NCBI GenBank assembly: GCA_014529385.2
Contig: CM043951.1
Span: 111,499,469 to 111,563,468, forward strand
DNA: 64,000 bases
Reading direction: 5' to 3'
Source: Adiantum capillus-veneris
Taxonomy: Eukaryota > Streptophyta > Polypodiopsida > Polypodiales > Pteridaceae
The notes under the pieces are model-generated. The model made no database searches. It was not told the DNA's origin and worked only from the letters and a program-made list of their open reading frames with translations. The position numbers were made by a program, and so were the translations under genes. The first letter of the stretch is position 1. Every line of letters begins with the position of its first letter. This document shows positions 20,718 through 30,723 of the stretch, piece after piece.

Positions 20718-21254
20718 ATGGATGATGAGCAGTTTCTTTCTTCTTTGTCACCCGAGCCGAGACAGTGGTACGTGGAGCGTCATTGCTCTGGCGCACCATC
20801 GTGCGTTCCAACTCCGGATGCATCTCCCTCTGTTTCGGAGCGTTCAACGCGCTCTGAAGCTTCGGTGTCAACAAGACAATCTTCACACTTGTCTAGGCAC
20901 CGGCGCTCTAGTGGTGGCGGTGGCGGTTGTTGTGGGGATGCCGTCGCTGATGCTTCGACACCGCCTTGTGTTGGACGAGGCTCTTTACCCTCCCCTTATT
21001 TTCCCGCCCGGACACCAGCCACGGCATCGCCATCGACACCAGGTTTTGCACGGCTGACAGCCGTTCCTAACGGCTACACACCACTAGCTACTCCTCTAGG
21101 AGTCACTCTAGTGAACACTCCTTGCTTCGGGGCCCAGGCTTCAGTGGAGACACCTGACGTCCGTACCCCCATCGACACGTCACTAGAGACCCCTATTGGG
21201 ACACCCAGGTTCACGCATCACCAACGACATTTGCAAAGTTTAACAATCAAGTGA
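20718..21254 (+). CDS. Ser/Thr/Pro-rich hypothetical ORF, possibly an exon in a CACTA element
   Basis: An open frame of 178 codons starts MDDEQFLSSLSPEPRQWYVE at ATG 20718 and ends TGA 21252-21254. It follows directly after a good splice acceptor (TTTAATGCAG, ending 20715), so it may be a downstream exon beginning at 20716. The protein is rich in Ser, Thr, Pro and Gly, with RHRRSSGGGGGCC in the middle and repeated TP-containing phrases towards the end. No known domain, signal or membrane segment is visible. Its higher GC content and position 0.25 kb inside subterminal repeats of a CACTA end suggest an accessory gene or captured exon. Function unknown. Confidence 0.4.
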   Translation: MDDEQFLSSLSPEPRQWYVERHCSGAPSCVPTPDASPSVSERSTRSEASVSTRQSSHLSRHRRSSGGGGGCCGDAVADASTPPCVGRGSLPSPYFPARTPATASPSTPGFARLTAVPNGYTPLATPLGVTLVNTPCFGAQASVETPDVRTPIDTSLETPIGTPRFTHHQRHLQSLTIK

Positions 21255-21499
21255 TTTGGCCTATGATGTGTACAATTGTCATTGATTTACTTTCATCAAT
21301 TTACGCTTGTCATTTTTGAACCTTTTTTTTGCAAACAATACGTACTATGGATGATGGAATTAATGGTAATATTGTCTTGTGGGTGACTATTTTGGGTCTA
21401 TATCTACCTTTGCACTTTTTTTCAAAGGTGAATCAATTAATGAAACATTCAATATGGTTGATGGGTGGCAAGAAATTGAATGCCCTACCACCAAAAGTT

Positions 21500-21744
21500 T
21501 TTCCTCTCAGGCGTCGCTATGACCGTTGCTATAAAAGGCTCTACAGCGTCACCATAAACGTCGCTATAGATTGTTCGCAAACGTGGCTATATAGCGACGT
21601 TTATAGTGACGCATATAGCGATGCTTATAGCGACGTTCCCATATCGATGCTGTTAGCGACGGTCTTAGAGACGTCGGGGGTTATAAAAACCCAATGTATT
21701 TCCGTCGCTAACAACGTCACAAGAGCACACAACCTCTTGTAGTG
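21500..21744. mobile_element. CACTA element terminus with subterminal repeats
   Basis: The last bases, CCTCTTGTAGTG, are the complement of CACTACAAGAGG, a classic CACTA terminal repeat; TTA follows as the possible 3-bp target duplication. The preceding 200 bp hold many TATAGCGACGTTTATAG-type repeats in both orientations. The partner end is probably the degenerate block at 17284-17400, giving a non-autonomous element of about 4.4 kb without a transposase. Confidence 0.7.
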
Positions 21745-21747
21745 TTA

Positions 21748-22059
21748 AATATCTGCAAGAGGAAAATAATCACTCTTGCACAGGGGGAGATTACACCCAG
21801 AGATTGTGTCATTTTTCTCTCCTCTCCTCTCTCCTCTCTTGACGCGTCGATGTGGCAGTCCGCTCTAGGAGGCGCATATGCATGTGCTCTTCTTCTCTCT
21901 CACATGCTCTATCTCTCTTTGTTGGTGTACAGCTTCTATTCAGTGCTCACGATATCTGCTAGGTATGCAGATTAGTCTGTTCTATGGGTTGTAGTATGTT
22001 GTCTTTTGTATTTTGCATTTGTTTGTAGCAGTGGTATCAGATCCATGGAGATGCCCTTT
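21748..22059. other. CT-rich segment ending in a PBS-like motif
   Basis: A CT-rich stretch (21810-21905) and TTTGTAGCA are followed by GTGGTATCAGATCC at 22031-22044. This recalls an LTR end followed by an initiator-Met PBS. No matching LTR or element body could be assigned, so it may be the scar of an older copia element. Confidence 0.3.
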
Positions 22060-22902
22060 GCTAATGGGTAGGCCATTTTTAGCAAGGCATGCCCATGCAA
22101 CCTATAAAGAAAAGGGGGTGGATCTCTTGGAACTCTCTCCTCTTTGGATTGTCTTCTTCTCTTCTCATTGAGCGCTCTCTCTCCGGGGAAGAAAGCCACA
22201 GCTCTTAAGCCAAGCCTAAGCTCGGATGATCAAAGCTTTAAGCCAAGCTTTCCTAAGCTCTCTAATCTCTCATAAGCCAAGCCAAAGCTTCTCAAACTCA
22301 TTAGCCATATTCCTAAGCTCTCTAAGCCTAATCTTGGATGTCATTAGCCTTGATAACCATATTCCTTAGCTCTCTAAGTATAATCTTGTCCTCATAAGTC
22401 AAGCCTAAGCAATCCTTTACCGGGATTTTCTTAAGCTCATAACAAAACCATAATCTCTAATCTCTCACGAGCTAAGGCAAATCTCCAATCTCATTAAGCC
22501 AAGCCTAAGCCTTGATGATCGCAAGCTCTAAACTAAATACCTAAGCCCCTTAAACCGGAATTAAGCCTTAAATCTTAAGCCAAATCAGACCGCCTAAGGC
22601 CATTGAAAGTCAAAGTTCCTAAGCCATAGGGGGGAGAATCAGAAGGCAGTTTAAGGCAGCTCATTATTGATTGTCTTGATTAGCACCTGGATTAAGATAG
22701 GTTAAACCTTGTAAGGATCATAAACGCCTCCATTAACATTTGATTAAGCAAGGATACGGTTGATGATTTGGTTTAAGTTAAATTGTCTGTTTTAAGCTCT
22801 GTCTTCATTATTTCTATTTGCTGCAACTCTTTCCCTCACACCTCTCACAGCTAGGGGCCGCATGCCTTCCAGGTTCACCTTTCGAATACATATCCCCCGG
22901 CA
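22060..22902 (+). repeat. LTR-like direct repeat, left copy
   Basis: Matches 35158-36004 from GCTAATGGGTAGGCC to about CCCGGCA, with scattered substitutions. It contains CTATAAAGAAAAGGGG (TATA-like) followed by a long array of TAAGCCAAGCC-type motifs, as in an LTR with U3, R and U5. After it comes TTCTTGGTGAACCCATCGCG, which could be a primer binding site for another tRNA. Exact ends and target duplication are uncertain. Confidence 0.65.
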
Positions 22903-22947
22903 TTCTTGGTGAACCCATCGCGAAACAAGTTGGGGTGGGATGTAAAG

Positions 22948-24292
22948 ATGGAGATTCTAGCAGAGTTGATGCAGTTTATTAAAGATTAGAATTTCAATAG
23001 ATTTGATAAAAATCTAGCAGCTGCAGATCTGCCAAAAATGTTGGGCTTAGTTCAAAGATGTTTGCAAGAAGTAAAAGCTAAGAAGATAAAAAATCATATT
23101 GATGATGCAGTGGAGATGGCACTTGATACCATACATGAACAGTATGGAATTTTGCAAGGTCATGATCCAGATGGACTCCTTGCATGCTATCAAGCACAAA
23201 TGAAGAGCCGAGGAATTCCAGAAGATCGGATGGTTTCGACCTTTGAAGAAGTGGTAACCTCCGAGTTTAAAGATGAGGTTCGAGAACTGGCAGAAACATA
23301 TCCCACGCAGTAGGACTATTTTGCAGATGGGTTTATTCACGAAAGCTCAAAGATTATCGAGTTGGCAATGAAGGAGATCAATGAACGAAGCCAGATTGTT
23401 TTCTATAAAGAAGAAGGGGATCAGATGCAGTTTCTTTATTATGATCAATTTTGGGATCATATTTCTGTAAGAAGTAAAGCCAAGGCAAATACAGCTTCTA
23501 AAGTAGCAGATTAAACTTCAAAGTACCATATTTTGAGCAACCTAGCAAAGGTACATAATGAAATTAATGATGAAACACAAATATATGATCTTTTTTTCAA
23601 AGATTGCTTGCATGGAAGTTACCTCGAATAATGGTTCTAGTGAAGAGCTAGACTGTACAACAAAATTTTTTCAAGCTACTGACCTTGGCATGGGATGCTC
23701 TCAAAAAGTCTATCAAGAAGATGAGCCACTACATGCTTCTAATAAATCTATCGTCACTATAGTTGAGCAGGACACATGTTTACTTCAGATGATTGCATAA
23801 ACAAAGCTATTTCATACACAATAGCTGATGAAGTGGCCAAGATTGTGGACCTAACACAAGATGAGCCTGAAGATGCCAATGAACCTATGGTTGCTCCTGG
23901 AAATATGCTTGCTGATTCTATTATCACAGAAGAAGATTCCATAATTGAAGGTTTTTTGGCCCAATCTGAAGGAGAAGGTTATAGCAGTAAAGGAGAGCTT
24001 TGTGATGCATGTACCCTTTCAGAGGAGGTGCGTGATGAATGTTTTCAAAGATGTAATGGCTAAGTAGCATGGACGCATATGAGGAATCATAGGAAAATAT
24101 TGAAGATTTCCTAGATCATGCTGATTGTGAACAGGATATTGACATGGATTTTACATCTATGCTTATATACGGGCTGCAAGAGGAGCCAACTCCGATAGCT
24201 TTGATGAATGTTGAGACTTCCAAGGGTGATTTTCCCAAGGATACTATGGATGAAGATCTTCAGGATACTATTCTCCATTATCAAACTCAAAA
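22948..24292 (+). pseudogene. Broken ORF of a non-autonomous element, left part
   Basis: From ATG 22948 one frame reads MEILAELMQFIKD, stop, then NFNRFDKNLAAADLPKML and, from 23038, 91 codons with NHIDDAVEMALDTIHEQYG. It continues past a TAG at 23311 to about 23514. A later block at 23776-24063 is acidic (DLTQDEPEDANEPMVAPGN). The final codons before the gypsy insertion, LHYQTQ, continue in frame at 33003 as NPGKNLSDDTSP. I do not recognise the protein. It has no zinc knuckle, protease or RT motif, so a gag-like or captured host sequence is possible. Confidence 0.45.
24288..24292. repeat. Target site duplication, left copy (CAAAA)
   Basis: The five bases before the first gypsy LTR equal those after the last one (33003-33007), so the whole array 24293-33002 occupies one insertion site. 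Confidence 0.9.
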
Positions 24293-25100
24293 TGTAACAA
24301 GACTTGATTTCGAGGTGTTTTAGTAATAAATTTTGTTTTCTAGGAAGTTTTTGTCATTTTAAAGTTAGTCCACTGTGTAGAAGGATGTGTGGATTGTTTT
24401 CGTCCGATAAAATTTTTTGATCCGGAAGGCACTTTCTGGGGCATTTTTGAAGGCGTTAACGTGGGATTTTGAAAAAGTGATGTATGAAGCGATTGAAGCC
24501 TGCGTTATAAGGAACAACTTTGGTTCTTTGAGTCTTTAGAGATTTTGATGTTTTGATGCTCGTTGAAGGCCAAAGATTAAGAAAAAAAGTTGGATTTGCT
24601 GTTTTTGCATCGTTTTTGTAGAAAATGCTGTTTTGCAGGTTGATTTTCAGCAAATCGGAGCAGGCTATGGAAATTTTCCATCACATAGCCGTCGAAGAGC
24701 GCAGCGAGGGCAACAAGATTGTATGAGACGGACTTGGGCTGTTTTGGCTCCGTTTGGGAGTTATGTTCAGTTGAAGACAGCTGAAAAATTGTGGACACAG
24801 GCTTTTTGGAGGAGAATAGAAGGACGGGTGGTGCGTTTTGGGGGTGATTCACCATTCTCTCTTCTGCGAGTGCGAGTGCGAGTGCGAGTGAGAGTGCGAG
24901 TGCGAGTGCGAGTGCGAGTGCGAGTGAGACGCTGCATGCAAGCGAATTGAAGCTCGGGGGTGGTCGGGAGGTTCGAGCTCCGTACAACGGAGTGCGCCCA
25001 TATATATATTCAATTGCTCCTCTGTTGTATCAAACACTATCAATACAAAGATTTCTTCCTCCGTTTTGCTGTCTATCTCTATTATTCGGTTCCCGTGACA
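24293..25100 (+). repeat. Gypsy LTR 1 (808 bp)
   Basis: Starts TGTAACAAGACTTG and ends TTCCCGTGACA. It has ten GCGAGT hexamers (one variant) at 24865-24924 and a small stem at 24978-24992. It differs from LTR 2 by about two substitutions, a 3-bp indel and seven hexamers, which accounts exactly for the 45-bp length difference. Confidence 0.95.
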
Positions 25101-25102
25101 AT

Positions 25103-25114
25103 TGGTATCAGAGC
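25103..25114 (+). promoter_or_regulatory. Primer binding site of gypsy element 1
   Basis: TGGTATCAGAGC begins two bases after LTR 1 and matches the 3' end of initiator tRNA-Met. Confidence 0.95.
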
Positions 25115-25132
25115 AAGCGGTTGATTCTGGAC

Positions 25133-28100
25133 ATGGACGGATACGAGAAGAGGATAAAGGAGCAAGAATACCTGATTCGACGACTACGAGAGGATCTGGA
25201 AATTTCAAATCGGGAGCGTGCTGAGGCTCTGCGAGGCAAAGCAACACGAGACCCTGATATCTATGTGGAAATTAATGGTGAACAGGAAGACGGAAACCAT
25301 GCTATTCCACCAGGAAACAATAATCAACGAGTGGGCGCTGGGGCACCGGGCGGTGGAGATGGAGGTGATGATGGAGATGATGATGATGGGAACGGTGGTG
25401 ATGGACGTCGCGGTCGTCCACACGAAAGAGAGCGGAATGACGGCGAAGCGGAAACTAAGGAAAGGAGAGGACGAAGAAGGGAACGTGATGAAGAAGATGC
25501 AGATGAAGATTCTGAAAGGGCAGCTTTGCAGCAAGTCTTCAAGAAGGCAAAGATTAACGAGTTTAATGGCATCGAGAAAACTGGTGAAGATCTCGAAGCA
25601 TGGATTGAAGAGTTAGAAGATTATTTTGCATTGAAGAAGTTCTCTGAAGAGGCAAAAGCAAAGGTTGCAGTTGTTCATCTTCGACAAACCGCAAAGCTTT
25701 GGTGGAAAGCATACCTTAAACAACGAACAAAGGTTACTCCAATCACTTGGGAGGAATTTAAAATGCAAGCGTATAAAAGGTACTGTTCTTCACACTATGA
25801 GATGGATAAAAAGATGGAGTTTTACAAGTTTCAGCAGCAACCTGAGGACGAGCCAAGTCTTACTGTACATGAGTATAAGGAGAAGTTTTTGCGACTTCAC
25901 AAGTATGCACCGGAAGTAGAAGGAGAGGCGTTGACAAACAAATTTATCGAAGGACTGCGTAAAGATCTGTATTATCAAGTAAAGGGTGCAGGGGCTACCG
26001 ATTTTCTAGATGCTATTGCGAAGGCCGAAAATTATGAGAAGAAGGTGAAGTATGAGAGCCGCAACCCTACTCCAAGCAGAATTATACCTACCGGGCATAG
26101 AATGCAGAATAGGCCTTTTCAGACAAACACTGAGTTTCTCCGAAGGAATTTTACAAATAATCAGAGAAGACCACCCAATAATTTTTCAAATCAAAATCAG
26201 AATTTCAATGGAAATCAGAGTACAAATCAGAATGCTGTAACCAACCGCAATCAAAATTTGGGACAGAATACTGTAAACAACCGCAATCAAAATTTGGGTC
26301 AAAATGATGCAAATCAGAATCAAAGAAGACGACAACCGCTGCGGTGGCAACATGATCCTGCTTTTCTAGAACGAGCAAGGAGATTTGGGTTATGTTTTCG
26401 TTGCGGTGAGCAAGGTCACAAGACGTTCGAATGCCCAAATAAGGAGATCGATCAGGCTGTTCTTGCACGAATGGAAGCCAATATGAATGCGATGGACACC
26501 ACGATTGGGGAAGCGAGCGAGGAAGGTAAGTGCTCTGAAATTCCTATGAAATGCATGACAACGTCTGTCCATCATTTAAGGGCATCCGTTATAAGAATTC
26601 GGGGTAAGATAGGAACTGAAATTGTGAATTTTCTCATTGATTCGGGTAGTACGCATTGTTTTATGTCTAACAAGCTTGCGCAGACTTTGAAATTGAATTC
26701 TGATTCCCAGATTAGGAGACCTGTAGAATTGGCCAATGGGAAGAAACATTATACACAGGGTCGTATTCAAAACTTACCTTTTTTGCTGAACAAAGAGAAA
26801 CATTCGGGAGAATTTTATGTTATTAGCATGGGTGAACGGGATGTAATTTTGGGAATGGATTGGTTGGCTGCGAACCATGCATTGATTGATTGTGAGAGGG
26901 GTGAGTTGGTTTTTAAAAACAGAGATGGTCATGCGATTAAAGCTGAGGAGAGAAATACTAAATCACTCCTAATTTCTGCCATGAAACTTTTGAGGGGGGT
27001 GAGACAAGGGTGTGAGACGTTTCTTGTGTTTGCTAACGAGATTAAAGAGGATTCTGGGAATAAACAGAAAGGGGAAAATCCAGAATTTGTAGAGGATCTC
27101 TTACATGAATTTAAGGATGTGTTCCCGGACGATCTTCCTGGTATGCCTCCGCCTAGAGCGGTAGACCACGCCATAGATCTATATCCAGGAGCAACACCTT
27201 ATTCAAGGGCTCCATACAGGTTCAATATTGATGAGCTTAAAGAGCTCAAGATACAACTTGATGACCTTTTGAAAAAGGGTTTTATTAAACCTAGTGTATC
27301 TCCTTGGGGCAGTCCTGTGTTATTCCAAAAGAAAAAGGATGGTACATATAGGTTATGCATTGACTACAGGGGGTTAAACAAACAGACCATTAAGAACAAA
27401 TATCCTCTTCCTCACATAGATGAATTGCTTAGCCATTTGAGTGGTGCCACAATATTTTCAAAGGTTGATCTTCGTTATGGCTACCATCAAATCCGCATTA
27501 AGGTCGAGGACATTCCAAAGACTGCTTTTCGTACACGTTATGGGCATTATGAATTTACAGTTCTTGCTTTTGGTTTGACTAATGCACCAGCAACTTTCAT
27601 GTGCTTAATGAATAATATTTTTCACCCGTATCTTGATGACTTCATTCTGGTATTCTTAGATGATATTTTTGTGTATTCTAAGAATGAAGAAGATCATGCA
27701 TTGCACTTAAAGAGAACATTTGAGGTTTTGCGTGAACATAAATTGTATGCCAAAGCAAGTAAGTGTACTTTTGCAAAGGATCAGATTGTGTACTTGGGAA
27801 GAGTGATTTCTAAAGAGGGGATTCACATTGACCTTGACAAAGTTAAAACTATTGTGGAGTGGCCAACACCAAAGTCATTAAGGGATGTGAGAAGCTTTAT
27901 GGGTCTAGCACAATATGAGAGAGCACACATTAAAGATTTCTCTAAGATAGCAAGTCCTTTGACCGAATTGACCAAGAAAGACAAGGGTTTTGTGTGGACT
28001 TCTACCTGTGAGACTGCTTTTGAGACCTTGAAGGCTAAAATAGTAGAAAATTGTGTTTTGAAAGTTCCTGAGATGGGCAAACCATTTGTTGTGTCATGTG

Positions 28101-29899
28101 ATGCTAGTGGTGAACAACTAGGGTGTGTTTTGACACAAGAAGGAAGAGTGGTTGCATATGAGTCTAGGAAATTAAGACGACATGAATTGAACTATGCAAC
28201 ACATGATCTAGAATTGCTTGCTGTTGTTCATGCATTGAAACATTGGCGTCATCTTTTGCTTGGTGTCAAATTTGAATTGCGTACTGATCATCAAAGTTTG
28301 AAGTATATTTTCACGCAGCCATTGTTAAACAACAGACAAAGGAGATGGATTGAATTGTTGGCTGAGTATGATTTTGACTTGAAGTATTTGTGTGGGAAAG
28401 AAAATAAAGTTGCAGATGCATTGAGTCGTAGGCCCATGTGTAATTTGTTGACTGTTGTGCGATCCAATTTGGTTGATGAGATACATGCCGAAGTTGAAAG
28501 CGATTCTTTTTACATGCCTATTTTGAAATTCTTGCGTGAGAATATTGGTGAGATGTATGAGAACAGATATCACTTGTATAAGGGAAATCTGTATTATTAT
28601 GACCGCTTGTGTATTCCTGCAAATTCTGCTTTTAAGAGTCAAATTCTGCATGAGTGTCATAACTCACCTTTTTCTGGTCATCCTGGATTGAGTAAGACAT
28701 ATGAAAAGATTAAAAGTTCATTCTTTTGGCCACGTATGAAATTGGATGTTAAGAATTATGTGCGTGAATGCTTTCAATGTCAACAAGTTAAAATTGAACA
28801 TAAGAGGATGCCTGGTGACCTTCAACCCTTAGACATTCCTTTACAGAAGTGGGAGTCTATATCCATGGACTTTATTATTAGACTTCCTACTACTCGTGGA
28901 GGGTATGACTCGATCTTTGTGGTAGTAGATAGACTCACAAAACAGGCTCACTTCTTTCCCGTGAAAATAACTGATACTGCTTTGACCATTGCACGCTTGT
29001 TTGTGAAAGAGATATTTCGTTTGCATGGCATGCCCAAGAGCATAGTGTCTGACAGAGATTCTAAGTTCACTTCACATTTCTGGAGAGCGACTTTTGACTC
29101 TATAGGTACCCAGTTACGCATGTCTACTGCTTTTCACCCTCAAACCGATGGGGAAACGGAGAGAGTGAATCGTATTTTAGAAGATATGTTACGAATGTAT
29201 GTGAATGAAAACCAATCTAATTGGAATGAATATTTGCCTTTGGTTGAATTTGCATACAACAGTTCATATCATTCATCTATTAGGATGACCCCGTTTGAAG
29301 CAATGTATGGCTATAACTGTCCCACACCTATAAATTTTCTTAGCTCAAGGAATAAGGTAGAACTGTCACGTGAGATGCTTGAAAAGATGGATAACGAGTT
29401 GGCCAAAATCAGGGGGAATATTAGAGAAGCCCAGAAGAGACATAAATTGTATTATGACAAGAAACATCGGGTTGTGGAGTATGAAACTGGGGAGATGGTT
29501 TTCTTAAAAGTTATTCCCGAGAAGTCTCATTTAATTCTTGGGAAGGATAAGCGATTGTCTCCACGATTTGCTGGGCCATTTAAAATTTTGAAGCGCATTG
29601 GTTCATTAGCTTACAAATTGGAATTGCCTTCTCATGTCAAAGTGCATCCTGTATTTCATGTGAGTTTATTGAAAAAGTATGTTCCTAACGTGCACCATGT
29701 TTTACAGGACAACTCTAAGTTGAAAGATGACGGAACATTGACAGTAGAACCAGATTTAGTGCTAGATAGGCGTGTCAAACATTTGAGAAATAGAGACATT
29801 GTGGAAGTTTTGGTTAAGTGGCAGAACTATCCAGTAGAGGATGCATCTTGGGTTGATCTTAGTGTTTTGCAAAGCGAATTTCCCTCCTTCCAACTCTAA
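25133..29899 (+). CDS. Gag-Pol polyprotein, Ty3/gypsy chromovirus type (1588 aa)
   Basis: One uninterrupted frame; I chose ATG 25133 ([13 protein letters not shown]) because the upstream open stretch is LTR and PBS. Order: an acidic/basic linker (residues 65-130), gag domain (140-310), an Asn/Gln-rich stretch (340-400), zinc knuckle [14 protein letters not shown] (~420), protease LIDSGSTH (~502), RT with catalytic FLDD at 841-844 in place of YVDD, RNase H with DAS, LELLAV and RTDHQS, integrase H2C2 zinc site (~1170-1220), catalytic D1246, D1307 and E1343 (DD35E), and a chromodomain-like C-terminus ([10 protein letters not shown]...W, ~1560). The usual YYRRFI motif after RT reads YERAHI. It would produce reverse transcription and integration proteins in virus-like particles. 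Gag and Pol share one frame with no frameshift. Confidence 0.95.
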   Translation: MDGYEKRIKEQEYLIRRLREDLEISNRERAEALRGKATRDPDIYVEINGEQEDGNHAIPPGNNNQRVGAGAPGGGDGGDDGDDDDGNGGDGRRGRPHERERNDGEAETKERRGRRRERDEEDADEDSERAALQQVFKKAKINEFNGIEKTGEDLEAWIEELEDYFALKKFSEEAKAKVAVVHLRQTAKLWWKAYLKQRTKVTPITWEEFKMQAYKRYCSSHYEMDKKMEFYKFQQQPEDEPSLTVHEYKEKFLRLHKYAPEVEGEALTNKFIEGLRKDLYYQVKGAGATDFLDAIAKAENYEKKVKYESRNPTPSRIIPTGHRMQNRPFQTNTEFLRRNFTNNQRRPPNNFSNQNQNFNGNQSTNQNAVTNRNQNLGQNTVNNRNQNLGQNDANQNQRRRQPLRWQHDPAFLERARRFGLCFRCGEQGHKTFECPNKEIDQAVLARMEANMNAMDTTIGEASEEGKCSEIPMKCMTTSVHHLRASVIRIRGKIGTEIVNFLIDSGSTHCFMSNKLAQTLKLNSDSQIRRPVELANGKKHYTQGRIQNLPFLLNKEKHSGEFYVISMGERDVILGMDWLAANHALIDCERGELVFKNRDGHAIKAEERNTKSLLISAMKLLRGVRQGCETFLVFANEIKEDSGNKQKGENPEFVEDLLHEFKDVFPDDLPGMPPPRAVDHAIDLYPGATPYSRAPYRFNIDELKELKIQLDDLLKKGFIKPSVSPWGSPVLFQKKKDGTYRLCIDYRGLNKQTIKNKYPLPHIDELLSHLSGATIFSKVDLRYGYHQIRIKVEDIPKTAFRTRYGHYEFTVLAFGLTNAPATFMCLMNNIFHPYLDDFILVFLDDIFVYSKNEEDHALHLKRTFEVLREHKLYAKASKCTFAKDQIVYLGRVISKEGIHIDLDKVKTIVEWPTPKSLRDVRSFMGLAQYERAHIKDFSKIASPLTELTKKDKGFVWTSTCETAFETLKAKIVENCVLKVPEMGKPFVVSCDASGEQLGCVLTQEGRVVAYESRKLRRHELNYATHDLELLAVVHALKHWRHLLLGVKFELRTDHQSLKYIFTQPLLNNRQRRWIELLAEYDFDLKYLCGKENKVADALSRRPMCNLLTVVRSNLVDEIHAEVESDSFYMPILKFLRENIGEMYENRYHLYKGNLYYYDRLCIPANSAFKSQILHECHNSPFSGHPGLSKTYEKIKSSFFWPRMKLDVKNYVRECFQCQQVKIEHKRMPGDLQPLDIPLQKWESISMDFIIRLPTTRGGYDSIFVVVDRLTKQAHFFPVKITDTALTIARLFVKEIFRLHGMPKSIVSDRDSKFTSHFWRATFDSIGTQLRMSTAFHPQTDGETERVNRILEDMLRMYVNENQSNWNEYLPLVEFAYNSSYHSSIRMTPFEAMYGYNCPTPINFLSSRNKVELSREMLEKMDNELAKIRGNIREAQKRHKLYYDKKHRVVEYETGEMVFLKVIPEKSHLILGKDKRLSPRFAGPFKILKRIGSLAYKLELPSHVKVHPVFHVSLLKKYVPNVHHVLQDNSKLKDDGTLTVEPDLVLDRRVKHLRNRDIVEVLVKWQNYPVEDASWVDLSVLQSEFPSFQL

Positions 29900-29915
29900 G
29901 GACAGAGTTAATTTT

Positions 29916-29927
29916 GAAAAGGGGAGA
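29916..29927 (+). promoter_or_regulatory. Polypurine tract of gypsy element 1
   Basis: GAAAAGGGGAGA, one base before LTR 2 and 17 bp after the gag-pol stop codon. Confidence 0.9.
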
Positions 29928-29928
29928 T

Positions 29929-30691
29929 TGTAACAAGACTTGATTTCGAGGTGTTTTAGTAATAAATTTTGTTTTCTAGGAAGTTTTTGTCATTTTGAAG
30001 TTAGTCCACTGTGTAGAAGGATGTGTGGATTGTTTTCGTCCGATAAAATTTTTTGATCCGGAAGGCACTTTCTGGGGCATTTTTGAAGGCGTTAACGTGG
30101 GATTTTGAAAAAGTGATGTATGAAGCGATTGAAGCCTGCGTTATAAGGAACAACTTTGGTTCTTTGAGTCTTTAGAGATTTTGATGTTTTGATGCTCGTT
30201 GAAGGCCAAAGATTAAGAAAAAAAGTTGGATTTGCTGTTTTTGCATCGTTTTTGTAGAAAATGCTGTTTTGCAGGTTGATTTTCAGCAAATCGGAGCAGG
30301 CTATGGAAATTTTCCATCACATAGCCGTCGAAGAGCGCAGCGAGGGCAACAAGATTGTATGAGACGGACTTGGGCTGTTTTGGCTCCGTTTGGGAGTTAT
30401 GTTCAGTTGAAGACAGCTGAAAAATTGTGGACGCAGGCTTTTTGGAGGAGAATAGGACGGGTGGTGCGTTTTGGGGGTGATTCACCATTCTCTCTTCTGC
30501 GAGTGCGAGTGCGAGTGAGACGCTGCATGCAAGCGAATTGAAGCTCGGGGGTGGTCGGGAGGTTCGAGCTCCGTACAACGGAGTGCGCCCATATATATAT
30601 TCAATTGCTCCTCTGTTGTATCAAACACTATCAATACAAAGATTTCTTCCTCCGTTTTGCTGTCTATCTCTATTATTCGGTTCCCGTGACA
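29929..30691 (+). repeat. Gypsy LTR 2, shared between elements 1 and 2 (763 bp)
   Basis: It is the 3' LTR of element 1 and is followed directly by a second PBS (30694-30705) and gag, so it is also the 5' LTR of element 2. Only three GCGAGT hexamers remain. Confidence 0.95.
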
Positions 30692-30723
30692 ATTGGTATC
30701 AGAGCAAGCGGTTGATTCTGGAC

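Larger units (their letters stand above)
24293..30691 (+). mobile_element. Ty3/gypsy chromovirus-type element 1, apparently intact
   Basis: LTR 808 bp, initiator-Met PBS, a single open gag-pol frame of 1588 codons, PPT and a 763-bp LTR. The near identity of the LTRs, the unbroken frame and the preserved protease, RT, RNase H and integrase residues indicate a recent insertion that may still be able to code. Its 3' LTR is also the 5' LTR of a second, truncated copy. The host site is a broken ORF of a larger non-autonomous element. Confidence 0.95.

Noticed and set aside
24947-25132. N-terminal extension of the gypsy gag-pol ORF
   Set aside because: This stretch is LTR, PBS and leader; the first gag ATG after the PBS is 25133.
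25205-26770. Minus-strand and shifted-frame ORFs over gypsy gag
   Set aside because: Shadows of the intact sense frame, repeated at the same places in element 2.
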